The notes under the pieces are model-generated. The model was not told the origin of the DNA. It saw only the letters and a list, made by a program, of their open reading frames with translations, and did not search any database. A program made the position numbers and the translations under genes. From assembly GCF_022682495.2 (NCBI RefSeq), contig NC_071397.1, positions 14,103,082 through 14,167,081 of the forward strand: 64,000 nucleotides of DNA, read 5' to 3'. Position 1 is the first letter of the stretch; each line of letters starts with the position of its first letter. Positions 1 to 11,815 of the stretch are shown here, one piece after another. The DNA comes from Desmodus rotundus (Eukaryota; Chordata; Mammalia; Chiroptera; Phyllostomidae).

Positions 1-940
1 CATATGAAGTAGTTTTACTGAAGGTAAGTGAAATGTCAGAATCTGCAAAAGCTTAAATATAAAGTCATCACCAAAACAATTTTTAAACAAATGAAACAAA
101 ATATTCAAATACGAACCATGTTTGCAGAGGTAGGCTTTGTGGTGGTTTCCACCCTGTTTTTCCACCAGCACAACCACCTGCCAACTTTACCTCAAATCTT
201 CATCTCCCTCCAATTATAAAGAATTCAATAATTAGTATCAAAAGGAAATCCAGAGACCTTTAATTCATATGAATATTTTGTTGAGCAAGAAACAAGCTGT
301 TTGCTGAGAGGGAGACTTAAAAACTGCAAATGGTATAGAACTTTGATTCTCAGTGTTTATAAACCAGTTTATAAAACATGAATGTGGAAGTATATTGTTT
401 TCTATTGTGACTGGTTACTAAAAACTTCCATTTTTTTAGTAGTACTGTGTGAGGCTTACTTGTTTGTAGCTGATTAACTTGGAAGCTATAAGGTATTACT
501 GACATGAAGAAAGTTTAATTATGATCAGAGTTGGCATTTTGGGGAACTAGGACAGTTTTAAATTTTGATTATGTAACTATGAGTGTTTGGTCTAGGGCAT
601 ATTCAAACTGTGTCCTCCATTCAAGTTTCTCTTTAATATTAGAGATCCCATTATTGGAGCTATATCTAGGAAATATATTTGTACATCATCAGAATTTGTG
701 AAAATCACAGATTATCATAATCATAGATTTTTAAACAATATTTGACTATTGATATAATAACCATAAGGGTGACATTAGTCTGACTCTATTAATCAAATGT
801 GGGCTTTAAAATTCCTATTACAACAAATGTATGGAATCCAGTAAGAATTTTTCATTACCAAATGTAAATGGGTTAGATGCATTGACCCTCTGATCTTTAA
901 ATATCCTCAAGAATAGATATAATGGTCAGTTATAAGTGGA
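1..940. other. Unassigned AT-rich DNA
   Basis: I recognise no gene, exon or named repeat here. Only short chance reading frames with no family resemblance are present. Confidence 0.6.
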
Positions 941-944
941 CAGT

Positions 945-1020
945 ACTTTGAAATTCTTTTTGTCTTCATTTTATGGGAGAAGGAATTCTACAGAGGCAAG
1001 GGGATTTGTACAGAGTCACG
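945..1020 (-). repeat. MIR SINE fragment
   Basis: The stretch reads like the antisense core-to-tail part of MIR: a TTTTATGGGAGAAGGAA block, then CAGAGGCAAGGGGATTTG, then CAGAGTCAC, matching the family order 'lower strand of TTTCCTCATCTGT ... GTGACCTTGGG'. A further MIR-like scrap (agtggtggagattggaccca) lies near 1181-1200, so the copy may be split by about 160 bp of other DNA. Diverged and short. Confidence 0.5.
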
Positions 1021-2560
1021 ATCGCATTTGTGATGATACCTTGTCTTCCACGATTCTCAATCCTTATTCATATCTTATCATTGATGTCATTTCTGTTTCA
1101 CTTAGTTCTCTAAGCTCTATATCTAGCAGCATTATTCCTCTGTCGCAGTAAAGGTCAGTTCTTTGCACCGCAGCTCTACAGAAGTGGTGGAGATTGGACC
1201 CACATCTCCAGTTCTATTCTCTTTCTATGCCTCTAATGTGTTTCTCATGTAAATGGCATGTTTCTATTGCCATATGTAGAAGGTAGCATAAATTAGTGCT
1301 GTGCATTTATGACTTGGGAAAGAAGAAAAGTTGGATTTGTGACATCTTCGGGAAAAGCTATGGTTGAACAGAAAAGTTAACTAGAGTTTCAGTCGCTTTA
1401 GTAAAGTTTTTAACATTGCCAAAGACGTCTTTGTTCGGAGGTCCTTGACAAAATGCCCAGCGAATTCCCGTCCTCTGACCTGAAAGCCTTTTGTTTTCCT
1501 TTTGGGCTGGAGTTGTGCAAACTGGCGCAACTGTACTGGGGACCTGGGGCCCAGAGAGCCTGCTCAAGCAGCACCCTAAGTCAGAATTCTGTTTGTGTTA
1601 GCTGGGTTTACTTCATCGGTGCCAGGAAGGAGACATCCCCTCAAATGAAAGAGTCTTTCCCCCCAAATTAATTGAGGACTAAAAATAGCTGAAAATGTTC
1701 TTTAATTGGGGAGGAAAATTACATTCAAATGTCTTTTTTAGAGCAAAAGCAAACCCTGTATCCACCAACTGTGATAAGACTATAAAACATATTTTACTTT
1801 TTCAAAGCAGCCTCACCTGCCCCTTTTTTGCTGCATAGTCTCTAGTACAGCTCCCAGTGTCCACAGTTTATGTCCATGGCATATTTTACTCCCACCATTT
1901 AAAAATCTCCTCTGGCTTCTCAGCTATTCGGGTATTACTTGGATAGATCCAAGGTTAGTGAAGAACACAGTGGCTGGTTTTGGTTAAGACAATTTATCTT
2001 TGGTCAGTACTAGCTGGCAATTTACAGTTCTAAAGGCTGCTATAGGTTGGATAAAGGATGGAGTTTCACAGCTGAAAGATTTCCATTTACTTCCCTCTAT
2101 CTATTTATTTTGTATCTATTTCATTGTTTTTTAATCTAAAATTTCACTTTAAATTTCTGAATTTTTAATTTTCTTCCTGTAGTTTACAATTTTGTGAAGT
2201 ATTGATGGGAGGAAATACCATGCACTGTTAACCTTCCCGGATAGAATTAGGCCATCCAATCAGGGAACTCCCGTGCACCTGGCTGCACTTTTGGGCTGAT
2301 GCTGTGCAGGGCCTCAGCTGGCACCCTGGCACTTACTGTGATCTGGTTTCTGCTCTTTATTTCTCTGTGCTCGGAAATGTGCACTAAAGGGGCACTTTTA
2401 CCTTCTTCCTGCCTCAGGGCTTGTTCAGAATGACTCATCCTGCTTAAAGTTTTACAGATTTGGGGGACTATTAAATTTCTAGTTAACTAGGCTTTAAATC
2501 TTATTTAATTAAAATTTTTTTCTTCATCTTCTGGACACTACTCTTAATGTCTGTTCGCTC
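1021..2560. other. Unassigned DNA, no gene seen
   Basis: Base composition is mixed, with a slightly GC-richer patch near 1440-1570. Small overlapping frames on both strands (1358-1567 minus, 1453-1671 plus, 2247-2438 minus) have no recognisable protein features. No repeat named. Confidence 0.55.
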
Positions 2561-2564
2561 TTAG

Positions 2565-2705
2565 AGTAGGTTCCTGTTGTGGGTTCCCTTCTCCTGCTAT
2601 AGTGGGTGCCCCTGAAGGGCAAACCGAGTGTATTCCACAATATTTTTCCTCTTAAACAGCACTTGGTGCACTGAAGGGAATCAGTCAATGCTTGTTAAAT
2701 CACAT
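2565..2705 (+). repeat. L2 LINE 3' end fragment (probable)
   Basis: The block around CCCTGAAGGGCAAACCG, followed by an AGCACTTGGTGCACTGA-like segment and ending GTCAATGCTTGTTAAAT, has the order of the L2 3' terminus (gagggcagg ... cctggcacatag ... caataaatgtttgttgaat). It is strongly diverged. Confidence 0.45.
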
Positions 2706-3073
2706 GACTCAAGGATTCCATATTCTATAAGTGTATCAGGTTAATTGTACTTAATTAATGGCTTTGAAATTGGTGAATTATTACATATAGCATGAAGAAC
2801 ATGAAATTTAGTTATATAAATTCCCAACTTTCATATTAACACAACATATGAATTGAACTGTGAGCCTCATTTTCCTCGTGTGCTAAATGTGAATACCTAC
2901 TTCATTATATTTTGGCAAATTATTTGTTACAAGTTAGTATTTAAATATGATTTATGCTATCCTAATTGATAAAAACAGAGATTTTTAGTCCTTTGTGTAT
3001 GTACATTCAATATACAATGGCTTTGTAGCTTTGCTGTATCAATCAATAATAATGTAATGCATATTTTGATACT

Positions 3074-3075
<2 letters not shown>
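2706..3075. other. Unassigned AT-rich DNA
   Basis: Nothing recognised between the L2-like tail and the TATC microsatellite. Confidence 0.5.
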
Positions 3076-3128
<53 letters not shown>

Positions 3129-3160
3129 ATCTGTCTATCTACCTACCTACCTATCTATGT
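3076..3160. repeat. (TATC)n microsatellite with imperfect end
   Basis: About 13 uninterrupted TATC units (roughly 3077-3128) are followed by degraded units (ATCTG, TACC, TACC, TACC, TATC). The array is probably length-polymorphic. No flanking SINE tail explains its origin. Confidence 0.9.
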
Positions 3161-3479
3161 ATATTAGAGCCATTATAATAGTAAATCTACAAGAGACAAA
3201 AGCGAAAAGAAAGCAAAAATTCTAGGAGATAAACTGGGGTTAAAGCTGCTGTGAACCTGAGGGTTTTATTTTGATGGATGCCCAGGTGTGGGATATAAGA
3301 GATACAAGCTAGATTCCTCTTCAGGTGTTTTTTAGTCTAATATCCTCTCTACTTTAGTTATTAAAGAGTAAGTCATCAAAGATGACTTGCTAGTGAAAGG
3401 GATATTGATTTTAGAAGGTGTGTAAAAAAATACTATCAATAAGTGTGGTAGGTTTTTTATAGGATTAAGAGTATAAAAC

Positions 3480-4085
3480 ACACTAGTTTCACTGCCCTAA
3501 AAATGCCTTTTTCCCCCCCATTCACCCTTATCTTTTCTCACCCACAGCCTCTGGCAACCAGATACACAGTTTGGCCTTTCTCAGAATGCCTGTAGTTGGA
3601 GTCACATGACATGAAGCCTTTTCAGACTAACTCCTTTCACTTAGCAATATGCAGTCAAGGTTTCTCCATGTCTTTTCATACAATAGCAAATTTTGTTTTA
3701 TCACTGAATAATAGTCTACTACATGGATATACCATAGTTGTTTTTTTTTTTTTAAATCACTTATTAAAGAACACCTTGGTTGCTTCCAACTTGGGGTACT
3801 TATGAATAAAGTTGCTATATACATTTCAGGTACTTACATGCACATAAGTTTTCAGTTCATTTGGGTAAAACCAAAATGAATGCAAAATGGTTCCTGTACC
3901 ATTTTGTATTCCAGGCAGTGATGAATGAGAGTTCTTATTGATTTACATCCTCAGCAGCACTTGGAGCTGTCAGTGGTTTGGATTTTAGCCATTCTAATAG
4001 GTGTGTGGTAGTATATCATTCTTGTTTTAACTTTCAGTTCCCCAGTAGCATTCTGTTGAGCATCTTTTCATATGATTATGTACCA
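3480..4085 (-). mobile_element. Old L1M LINE fragment, ORF2 end and 3' UTR
   Basis: Read on the minus strand this is the end of L1 ORF2 and its 3' UTR. On the plus strand the familiar antisense L1 landmarks run in order: CTGGCAACCAGA, CTTTTCAGACTAACTCC, TTTCTCCATGTCTTTTCAT, GAATAATAGTCTACTAC, TTGGTTGCTTCCAACTT, TATGAATAAAGTTGCTAT, GGCAGTGATGAATGAGAG and TTTTAGCCATTCTAATAGG. It is truncated at both ends, with a poly-T expansion near 3740-3752. No intact reading frame; an ancient, inactive copy. Confidence 0.85.
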
Positions 4086-5330
4086 TCCATGTATCACATC
4101 ATCATTTTTTTAAAGGTAGCTACTACTTGTGCACAACCACTCACATAATTGCATTGGCTGTTATACTTTTGGGAACACAGAGAAGTTCTGGAATGGATAA
4201 AGCCAAAAGAGAAAGGAAGGACAAAAATGATAGAACTCCTGACAGTATTAGAGAAGTCCAGACAGGGTGGCAAGGCAGGGCAATCAAAAAACAACCAAAA
4301 ACAAAACAAGCAAAACCTTCCTATTTAAAGATATTTCTGTACCAGGACTGGCTGCCTTCTGGGTCAGGAGAGAGAGACAGAATATCACTATAAACATAGG
4401 GTTTGTCACTAAAAAAAAAAAGACAAAAGAAAGAAAAATTCAAATAATATTTTATAGCACAACACTGAAATCAGACGCAAAATTCTGTATTTTGCTGCAC
4501 AGATGGGCGTCTCTGTCCCTGCCAAACCACGCTTTTCTCCAGACACTGGGTGCCATAATGAAATGTGTTTAATGAAAGAGTAATGAGAATGCTCAATGCA
4601 TCTAATCTACATCTTAGGTTACATTTAAAGATTGCATTAAAAATTGATCCTATTAGTGAAAGTGTACAATGAGGCAGTGTTTCAGCTTGGCGGTAGGTAA
4701 CGTGGTTACGTGTTGATGTAGCAATGCCACTCCCAGTAATTGGCCTGAAAAATGTACAGATATGTGTGGATTTAGCTAGAATTAAAGCCATGCAGCACAT
4801 TTTTGTTACTGCAGAAAACAGAAAGCAGAGTATTTCCAATGGGTAATAGATATATGGAGGTGCACCCACGTGTATGAAATACAGGCCCAGCAGAAGGAAG
4901 GCCTGCTTGGGTGTGGGTGGTAGGGTAATCACATGGGTGTAATAATTTATAGTTTTAATTTGAACCTTTCACCTAAAATGTCATATGGTGTGCTTGAGTG
5001 TGATATTTTGTGTTGCAGAATTACATGCTTATGATTTTGTAATAAAAAATTTTGTAATAAAAAAGGAGCATTATTTGTGCCAGCCCTATTTATATTGTAT
5101 ATTGTATAATACGTGGTCACTGCATATGAAGATGTAAACAAATATTTGTCAACATGAAAATTTTTCAATATATATTTTTTCACGAAAAACAGGCTATACC
5201 ATGACTATTCTCTGTATGCATGGAAATCATATAAGGATATAACAAAGTATAGAATGTTTCTTCTCCTCTGATAACAAATGTATATTTATATTTCTTTTTT
5301 TGCCTTAAGAGCCTGTATAAGTCAGACGTT
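4086..5330. other. Unassigned unique DNA
   Basis: No named repeat. The longest frame (4471-4932, minus, 153 codons) has no domain, motif or compositional sign of a protein and is treated as chance. A 15-bp direct tandem duplication (ATTTTGTAATAAAAA twice) lies at 5033-5062. The part at about 4450-4900 is balanced in base composition and repeat-free, as conserved non-coding elements often are, but conservation cannot be judged here. Confidence 0.5.
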
Positions 5331-5334
5331 AGGC

Positions 5335-5430
5335 ACATAGAACTTGAAGTCAGAAGGAAGTGATTTCCAATGTTGATTCTACCAGTTACATGATTAGCTT
5401 AATATTCTAAAACCTGGAATTTCTTTTGTT
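5335..5430 (+). repeat. MIR SINE fragment
   Basis: Contains the MIR core order: a CTTGAAGTCAGAAGGAAGTG block (family: GGAGTCAGACAGCCTGGG), then ATTCTACCAGTTACATGATTAG (family: CTCTGCCACTTACTAGCTGTG), then TAATATTCTAAAACCTGG. Short and diverged. Confidence 0.55.
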
Positions 5431-5885
5431 ATAAGCTTCCTATTTAATATATGCACTAAATTGACAAATGTTGATAAAGTGCTGATACCAAGCTTTGAAC
5501 ATGCAAGGTGCCAAGAAATGGTAAAAATGACTTTCATGATAGTGATCATCTGCATCTCCCTAAATTTTTAAGCCCAGGAGAGCCATTAAGTTTGTAATAA
5601 TATTTTTTAGAAGTGAGAAAATAAAAAGTAGTTACAGGTCTGTAGCTATTTAAAGAGAGATCATTGAAAATTATTGGTCTAAATTAGTGAGTGTAAATAT
5701 AAAAATGTAACATATCACTTAGTAATATGTCAGTAACTAAACAAAGGTCTAAGAATATTATAGTGTTTACTCTTGAGAGCAAGAATGGTGTGATGACCGA
5801 AATCAGAGCTAGGATATTAGTAATGCTGTTTCTGTTCTCATACGCAGGCTGAGCATTCAAGAATTAGCATGCTTTACTTTTAATA
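5431..5885. other. Unassigned AT-rich DNA
   Basis: Nothing recognised. Confidence 0.5.
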
Positions 5886-5887
5886 TA

Positions 5888-6140
5888 CATACATTTAATC
5901 ATCAAGTCCTGCCCACCCTCCTCTTATATAGCCCTCACATCCTTTTGACTCTCCTGCTGCACTCTAATTCCCTGAGACGTGACCTTTTCCCAAAATTAGT
6001 TCCATAGCCTCTACGCTGCCACACCCACCTCTAGTTTTGCCTCTTCCAGATCACTCGTTAATTGCAGCAAATCTTTTCCTCTTAAAAATGTAAATGTTAG
6101 CATATCATTCATACTGAGACTCTTACTTTCTCCTTATGGG
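5888..6140 (+). repeat. L2 LINE fragment (possible)
   Basis: CAAGTCCTGCCCACCC, followed by pyrimidine-rich sequence, then CCACCTCTAGTTTTGCCTC and GCAGCAAATCTTTTCCTC, resembles the L2 ORF2 end (accaagtcctgtc ... agtctctcccc ... cagccagagtgatcttt). Conserved only in patches. It abuts an L1 insertion at about 6150. Confidence 0.45.
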
Positions 6141-6149
6141 GCCATTAGA

Positions 6150-6785
6150 TGAAGCCCCCAATATTTTTATTGGATTTATTGGGGTGACATTGGTTAATAA
6201 AACCATACAGGTTTCAAGTGTACAACTCAATACAACATCATCTGCACCCTGCATTGTGCTCTCATTGCCCAAAGTCAAGTCTCTTCCTGTCACCTTTTGT
6301 CACCCCTTTGCCCTCTTCCCCTTTCTCCCAACCCTCTTTCCCTCAAGCAATCACCATACTCTTGTCTGTGTCTGTTTGTTTTGTATCTTTTTTACCCAGT
6401 CCCCAATCCTCCTCCTCTCTGACAGCTGTCAGTCTGTTTTCTGTATTTCTGAGTCTGTTTTTGTCCAATTTTCCCAACAACATTTACTGAATAGACTGTA
6501 ACTCATTTGTCAAGTATTAATTGGCCATTCCCTCTATTTCCACTTTATTGAGAGTTTTTACCATAAATGGTTCTGGGTTTTATGAAATGCTTTTTCTGCA
6601 TCTATTGATATGATCATATGATTTTTATTCTTCATTTTGTTTATGTGGTATATTACATTTATTGATTTGTGAATATTGTATCAAGCTTGCATCCCTGGAA
6701 AAAATCCCATTTGGTCATGGTGTATGATCTTTTTAATGTATTGCTGGATCTGCTTTGCTAATATTTTGTTGAGGATTTAGCAGAA
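6150..6785 (-). mobile_element. L1 LINE, internally deleted mosaic
   Basis: Antisense L1. The left part (about 6155-6475) is 3' UTR: TTTATTGGGGTGACATTGG, GTTTCAAGTGTACAACTC, AAAGTCAAGTCTCTTCC. At about 6478-6528 a scrap of ORF2 (CATTTACTGAATAGACTG, TTGTCAAGTATTAATTG) appears. From about 6530 the sequence jumps to a more upstream ORF2 part: TTGAGAGTTTTTACCATAAA, TTTTTCTGCATCTATTGATA, CCCATTTGGTCATGGTGTA, AATATTTTGTTGAGGATTT. At least two internal deletions are therefore present. No open frame survives. Confidence 0.85.
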
Positions 6786-7284
6786 GCTTAAATTTTTAAC
6801 AATACCATAAAATCCCTGAGAATTTGGACTACTTCTGCCCATTCCAAGGCCTCCTACGCAGTGTGAACTGTAAATTAAATGTTTGTTGAATATTTTGAAG
6901 AAGCATGATTTTTGCAAGGCCCTTCATTTTTATAACTATCTCTTTTCATGCAAGCTCTTACAATCTATCAGATCCTAAAAAGTAATTAAGAAGAGAAAAA
7001 TCATAAAAATTCCATTGATAGTACTGGTTGCAGGAGTGCAGGACAAAATAAGTGTCAGGCTGTCTGTAAGTGGCAGACAAGGTATCAAGAAGGGACGGGC
7101 ATAGAGGGCCGAGCAAGGCTCAGGCTCCCAGAGATACCTGGAAACCAAGGATGGATGGACACAAGGCAAACAGGCAAAGAGACATAGTGCACCAGTTACA
7201 AGGAACAATCTTGGGATCTAAGCCCAAGGCTGAGTTATTCTTAATAGTTTTATATGTTTTTAATGAAGTGAATCTGACCTAGAA
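6786..7284. other. Unassigned DNA
   Basis: No named repeat or gene. A GC-richer patch at 7050-7170 carries short overlapping frames without recognisable features. Confidence 0.45.
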
Positions 7285-7520
7285 TTTAACCTATTTGCTT
7301 CACAGATATTTTGCTACATATTGTTCTAAAGCCAATGATACAGGTGTAAATGTAGATGACAGGCACTGCCCAGGAATCCAACATTCCAGTTCAGAAGGCA
7401 GACGTGAACAAATATCAGCATATGAGGGTGAGGGATGCACAAGGTGTGGCAGGAAGGGGCACATTATTCAACTCAGAAGTTCAGGGAATGAGTTTTATGG
7501 ATGTTGAGAAGTTATGGGAA
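7285..7520 (+). repeat. Ancient interspersed repeat (unnamed)
   Basis: The order TATTGTTCTAAAGCC..., GATACAGGTGTAAATG, ACATTCCAGTTCAGA, GTGAACAAATATC and later AGTTCAGGGAATGAG resembles a common mammalian repeat (cactgttctaggcactggggatacag ... gtgaacaaaacagac). I cannot give its family name with confidence. Confidence 0.35.
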
Positions 7521-9540
7521 GCAATTTTAAGTACTTGAAAAGAATTACATTTAATCATTGAAAATCTGGATTCTTATTAAAGGAGATAACATTTAATGTT
7601 AATAAATACTATAATACTATACATGTATATGGCACACATAGAAAAAAGTCACAGTGAATGGTTGTTTCTTGAAGAAAGAGGAAAGATATGTAAATATTTC
7701 TTCCCTTCTTGAAAAAAGATCAAGAAAAGCAAAATGCGTTGTGGATGGTAAGTGCACATATATACTCTTTCTTTTCTCTCTTTTAAAAAATATTGATTAT
7801 GGGTATTGTAAAACTTTTAGAATAAACATAAGCATTTGGCTTAGATTGGTGGGCACACAAATTATAGTTACAAATTAGCAAGATCATCTAAAGCTGCTTT
7901 TGAGAAATTTCATATATAATGTCTTTCAAGTACTTGATATAATTTTTAAATTGAATAATGTGGTACTGTCAGGCAATTGGTTATATCTTATAAATAATTG
8001 AAATAGTATGAAACTTTAAGAGAACAAAGAGTTCATTTTACTTTTAGATTTCACTCTCAAGTTATTTTCCTATTCAAATAGAACATGGACTTGTGAAGTT
8101 TCCAAGCACTAAATCATAATTCTTTACATTTATGTATGTGTGTTTGTAAAATATTTGTGTGCATGTATAAATGCATGTATATGTATCATATATATTTGCT
8201 ATATCTATGTATCTTTTGAATCTATCCAGATATACATCATTCTGTATATCTGTAGAAAGATATATTCTTGTTTTAAGTTCTTCTTTTAAGAAATTTCAAA
8301 TATATAGACAGAATATTAAAATGAATCACTATATGCCTCAAAACAGTAGAAAATGCTAACATTTTTCTGAATCTGCAAATGCCCAGAGCACACACTTCTA
8401 AACACTTTAAAGGTATTTCTGCCAAGATCGAAGTGATTGAACTCTGCCGAAGTTGTATTTCCTTTCCTGGGAAATAAATGTCTCACATTTTATACCTCAA
8501 CCAATGCAGGTGTGAGCCTCTTTTCCATTCCCTGTGTTCTGCCACCTTCTTTCCTTTCAAGAAACGTCTAGTGTATGTAAGCAGTATGCAGACCTTTTGC
8601 TGCTGGATCTCAGCTCTCGGAAGGAAAGGAGCCCTACGGTGCAGGTGTGCTCATCTGCCCCCACCCAGGGAGTCAGACTGAGAGCGGGGAGGGAGAGGGC
8701 CCATCGAGGTGACATGTGAGCCTGGAGATAATGGTTCAGCTTTATAAACTATTTCTTCTCAGTCCTAAAGGGCACACACAGAGAATGTCGTAAAACTAAA
8801 AATTTAAATATTATATTTATTACTTATAACTATGAATATTGATAGAATTCTACCCATCTCACTTAACCCAAATACTCCTTTTCATAGCAGTGAACGGACT
8901 TAAAGGTAATGTGCTAATTTTAGGCATTTATTTGTTGAAACTAGGGAGAAAAAGCATCGAAACACCTGGTAATGCTTTCTTATGCAAATTTTCATACAAA
9001 TCTCTGGGAGAAATATGGTTCTCAAACAAATACTGTTTGGAAAAACATCTATGATTGTAGATGAACGCACACACCAAAAACAAAGGGGACTCTGCTAAGT
9101 GCCGTGAGTAAATTTGGAGAGCTGTGGCTGCATTGCGTCCCTCCTCATCATGCATCTTAACCTTGATTTCTCTTTTCATCATTATATTTTCCACTACATG
9201 GTTTTGATTTCCCCCAAATAGGTAACTAACTACACTTGAGTAGAGATAACCAGAAAAGATTTGCCTTTCGATTGGTATTTAATTCAGTAATTGTGTCTAC
9301 TTTAAATAAAGAATTTTCATATGTTCATTAATTCATCTTTATTTTGAGTGTGTTTTAGATTGTCTTTTGTTTTTCACCAACATAGGTAGGCAGGCCCTCC
9401 CAGTCTATCATGATAATACTTAAATCTGTATATTTTTAATTTCTGCTTTTACATCTTTAATCGTGCTCACATTTTCCAATCTTATAAAAACCATTAGGAC
9501 TGTTCACTAATAGTTTTTTTTTTTCCCCCCTTAAAATCTC
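7521..9540. other. Unassigned AT-rich DNA
   Basis: About 2 kb with no recognised repeat or gene. A TATA/TGTA-rich run lies at 8130-8280. The balanced patch at 8400-8720 has two overlapping plus-strand frames without protein features. Confidence 0.5.
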
Positions 9541-9544
9541 ATGG

Positions 9545-9870
9545 TAAGACTGTGGTTACCCTCTGCCTTAGGCACAGCCATGTGATTTGTTTTGGCCATG
9601 AAATATGACTAGAAGAAACATTTATGATGTCTGAGTTGAAGCAATAAATTTCCAAGGCTCTTTTCTCTACTGCTGCCTTCCCCTGCGAGAGGAACTGCAG
9701 AAGCACCACGGGATCTTCTTCAGGACTGACTGATGTCCACAGTGACTTATATCACGGACGCCGACTGCCTGATCGTTAGCCAGGGGAGGCCTCTCGGGAA
9801 CAAGAAACTAACCTTCCCTGTTGCAAAGCACTGATATGTGGGAGTCCACTAGCATTTACTCACCTGTACG
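9545..9870. repeat. Ancient repeat, LTR-like (uncertain)
   Basis: GCCATGTGATTTGTTTTGGCC followed by ATGAAATATGACTAGAAG resembles a widespread mammalian repeat containing gccatgtgatttgctttggccaatgaaatgtg. The downstream part is GC-richer. I suspect a MaLR-type LTR, but no clear ends, TATA box or target duplication are visible. Confidence 0.35.
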
Positions 9871-10630
9871 TTATGTTAATCACCAAACTTTTCTCCATAA
9901 TTTTTCTTCCATAGTTTTTCTTCCATCATTTCACTCAATCCCTACTCCTGACTATAGATTTTCAACTCTGAGATCACTGATTTTTTTCTTGTAGGACCAC
10001 CAACACAATGAAACAAGGCCCAGATATTTCTAAGTAAGAAGATATGAAATCTGGTTCTAAACCTCACTGTTTCTACAGCTCCCTAGGTGTATGTGTATAT
10101 TTTATCTAGGTGATAAAGCATCAAGCTTTCCTTGCAAAAATAGTGTTATAAGAATAGCTATATTAGCCCTATTTATATCATTGCAGTGATATAAGGGATA
10201 AAATGAGTTATGTGGAGATTTCCTTTGAAAGTATTTTTATTTTGTAAAATATTACACATTAGTATCATCAATGACATTTTGTTGGACATAATGATACTAA
10301 TAAATGGCCTATTTTTATTTCATATTTATTAACCTCTTTAATACTCCCCAGGTTGATTATTTCTTATACCAGGGAGCCTCTTGATTTCTAGATACCTACT
10401 ATGGATTTATACCAAGTATTTCCAATCACATACTATATGACTAGTCTCCCTCTTATCTTTGCTCTGAATTCAGGCCACCTATTTGGGGGTTTTTACGAAG
10501 AATGCACTTTCTCCTATTGTGTCTGTGGTTCATCCTATACTATGCTTTATTTATTGTTTGCTCTGTGTTGTGTGGAGAATATTACAAGTATGCAGAGATT
10601 ATGCTTATGCTTAGCATATGCTTAAATGTT
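9871..10630. other. Unassigned AT-rich DNA
   Basis: Nothing recognised. Confidence 0.5.
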
Positions 10631-10669
10631 TTATTCACTGCTAGACCTGTTTGGTCTAGCACTGAATAA
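10631..10669. repeat. Near-perfect inverted repeat (17-bp arms)
   Basis: TTATTCACTGCTAGACC (10631-10647) and GGTCTAGCACTGAATAA (10653-10669) are reverse complements except for one base, separated by a 5-base spacer TGTTT. It could form a hairpin or cruciform. No transposon ends or terminator context surround it. Confidence 0.85.
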
Positions 10670-10753
10670 GTGATGGAAAAACCAGTGCTCAAGGGAAAGA
10701 GCAACATTTTCATGGCCTTCCCAAGTTTCTTCTATTTAAAAAAAAAAAAATAG

Positions 10754-10978
10754 AGCCCAGACTGCTGTGCCTCAGTTGGTTAGGCATCATCCTGCAAAAG
10801 GGAAGGTCACCAGTTCAATTCCCGGTTGTGGAATATGCCTGGGTTACGGGTTTGATTCCAGTCTGGGAGAGTGTGAGAGGCAACCGATCAATGTTTCTGT
10901 CTCGCATTGATATTTCTCTCCCTCTCTTTCTCCATCCCTTTCCTTCTCTCTAAATAAATACATAAAATCTTAAAAAAA
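10754..10978 (+). mobile_element. VES SINE
   Basis: tRNA-derived SINE in sense orientation. The head has an A-box-like TGTGCCTCAGTTGGTTAGG and a B box AGTTCAATTCCCGG (about 10812-10825), the internal promoter elements for RNA polymerase III. The body has the VES landmarks GCAACCGATCAATGTTTC, CATTGATATTTCTCTCCC and CTCTCTAAATAAATA, ending in an A-rich tail. Runs of TTAAAAAAATAGA-like sequence lie on both sides and may be the target duplication. Confidence 0.93.
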
Positions 10979-11205
10979 TAGAAACAAGAGCTGTGAGTTC
11001 TGAAAATATTGGTATTTTATAGGAAACCCGAAGGAGCAACTGGGAATTGATGCATGCCTTTAATGTAAATGGGGATATGGTATTATTATAAGACACGATT
11101 ACAAGGATCTAGGAAGTCTCCATAAATATTCTGTATAAGGATTTATGGGTCCACCTTAAAATTTTGGTTCTAGTTAAAAGCCAAATGCTCTGTTACCACT
11201 GGAAG
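10979..11205. other. Unassigned DNA
   Basis: Nothing recognised. Confidence 0.45.
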
Positions 11206-11209
11206 CCCT

Positions 11210-11815
11210 CTGTTCATACTTGATGTTAACTCTTCCTTCTAGATTTATGTCCTACTTTGTTGTTATTTCTTCTCTCATCTTTATCTACATTCTCGCCCGA
11301 GCTGATCTCATTTAGTTCTACTGAGAGGATGAAATGTACATTTTCCATTCCCTTGCTGGGATTCTCTCATGAACTTTGGACTCACGTGCCTGATTGCCTC
11401 CCTGACATCTCCCCTTAAGTTTTTAGTACCCCGAACAACCTCACGAAAACAACAGTGATCTGTCCCCAGAAGCCCCCTCCCTGTGCCAGATGGTACCCTA
11501 TCTACTTTCTCAGGGAAAATCCTAATGTTATTTTTGTTCTCTTTCTGATAGAGCTACATTAAATCTACCAATAAGTCCTGTCTGCTCTAACAACAAAACG
11601 TGTTTCAAATCTTACCTCGTCTCACCATCTCCACTGCTGAAACTAGTTCTAGCCACCATGCTCTCTTGACTAGATTAATATGAAAACCTTCAAACACAAT
11701 ATACCGTTTCTATACTGGCCCTTTACAATCAATCTCCGTACAGTAGAGTAATATTTAAAATGTAACAAAGAGAGCACATAGTGATCTTCTACTTACAATC
11801 CTTAAATGCCTAGCA
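11210..11815 (+). repeat. L2 LINE, ORF2 end
   Basis: A long diverged L2 piece in sense orientation. Landmarks in order: GCCTGATTGCCTCCCTGACATC (11388-11409), CCGAACAACCTCACG, CAGAAGCCCCCTCCCTG, CTACCAATAAGTCCTGTCTG, CACCATCTCCACTGCTG, TAGCCACCATGCTCTCTTG, CAATCAATCTCCGTACAG, then TAGTGATCTTCTAC. These follow the L2 consensus order (gcctcctggacatctcc ... caagtcctgtc ... ccatccccactgcc ... gccaccatcatctctcg ... ccattctccacacagcag ... gtgatctttct). No open frame. Confidence 0.75.

Noticed and set aside
3076..3160. TATC array as a CRISPR-like array
   Set aside because: Four-base units without spacers; an ordinary microsatellite in a vertebrate genome.
4471..4932. 153-codon minus-strand open frame as a gene
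   Set aside because: No domain, signal, composition or splice context; expected by chance in 64 kb.
10754..10830. tRNA gene suggested by A and B boxes
   Set aside because: The boxes belong to the VES SINE head; no cloverleaf and a SINE body follows. The same holds for the other six copies.
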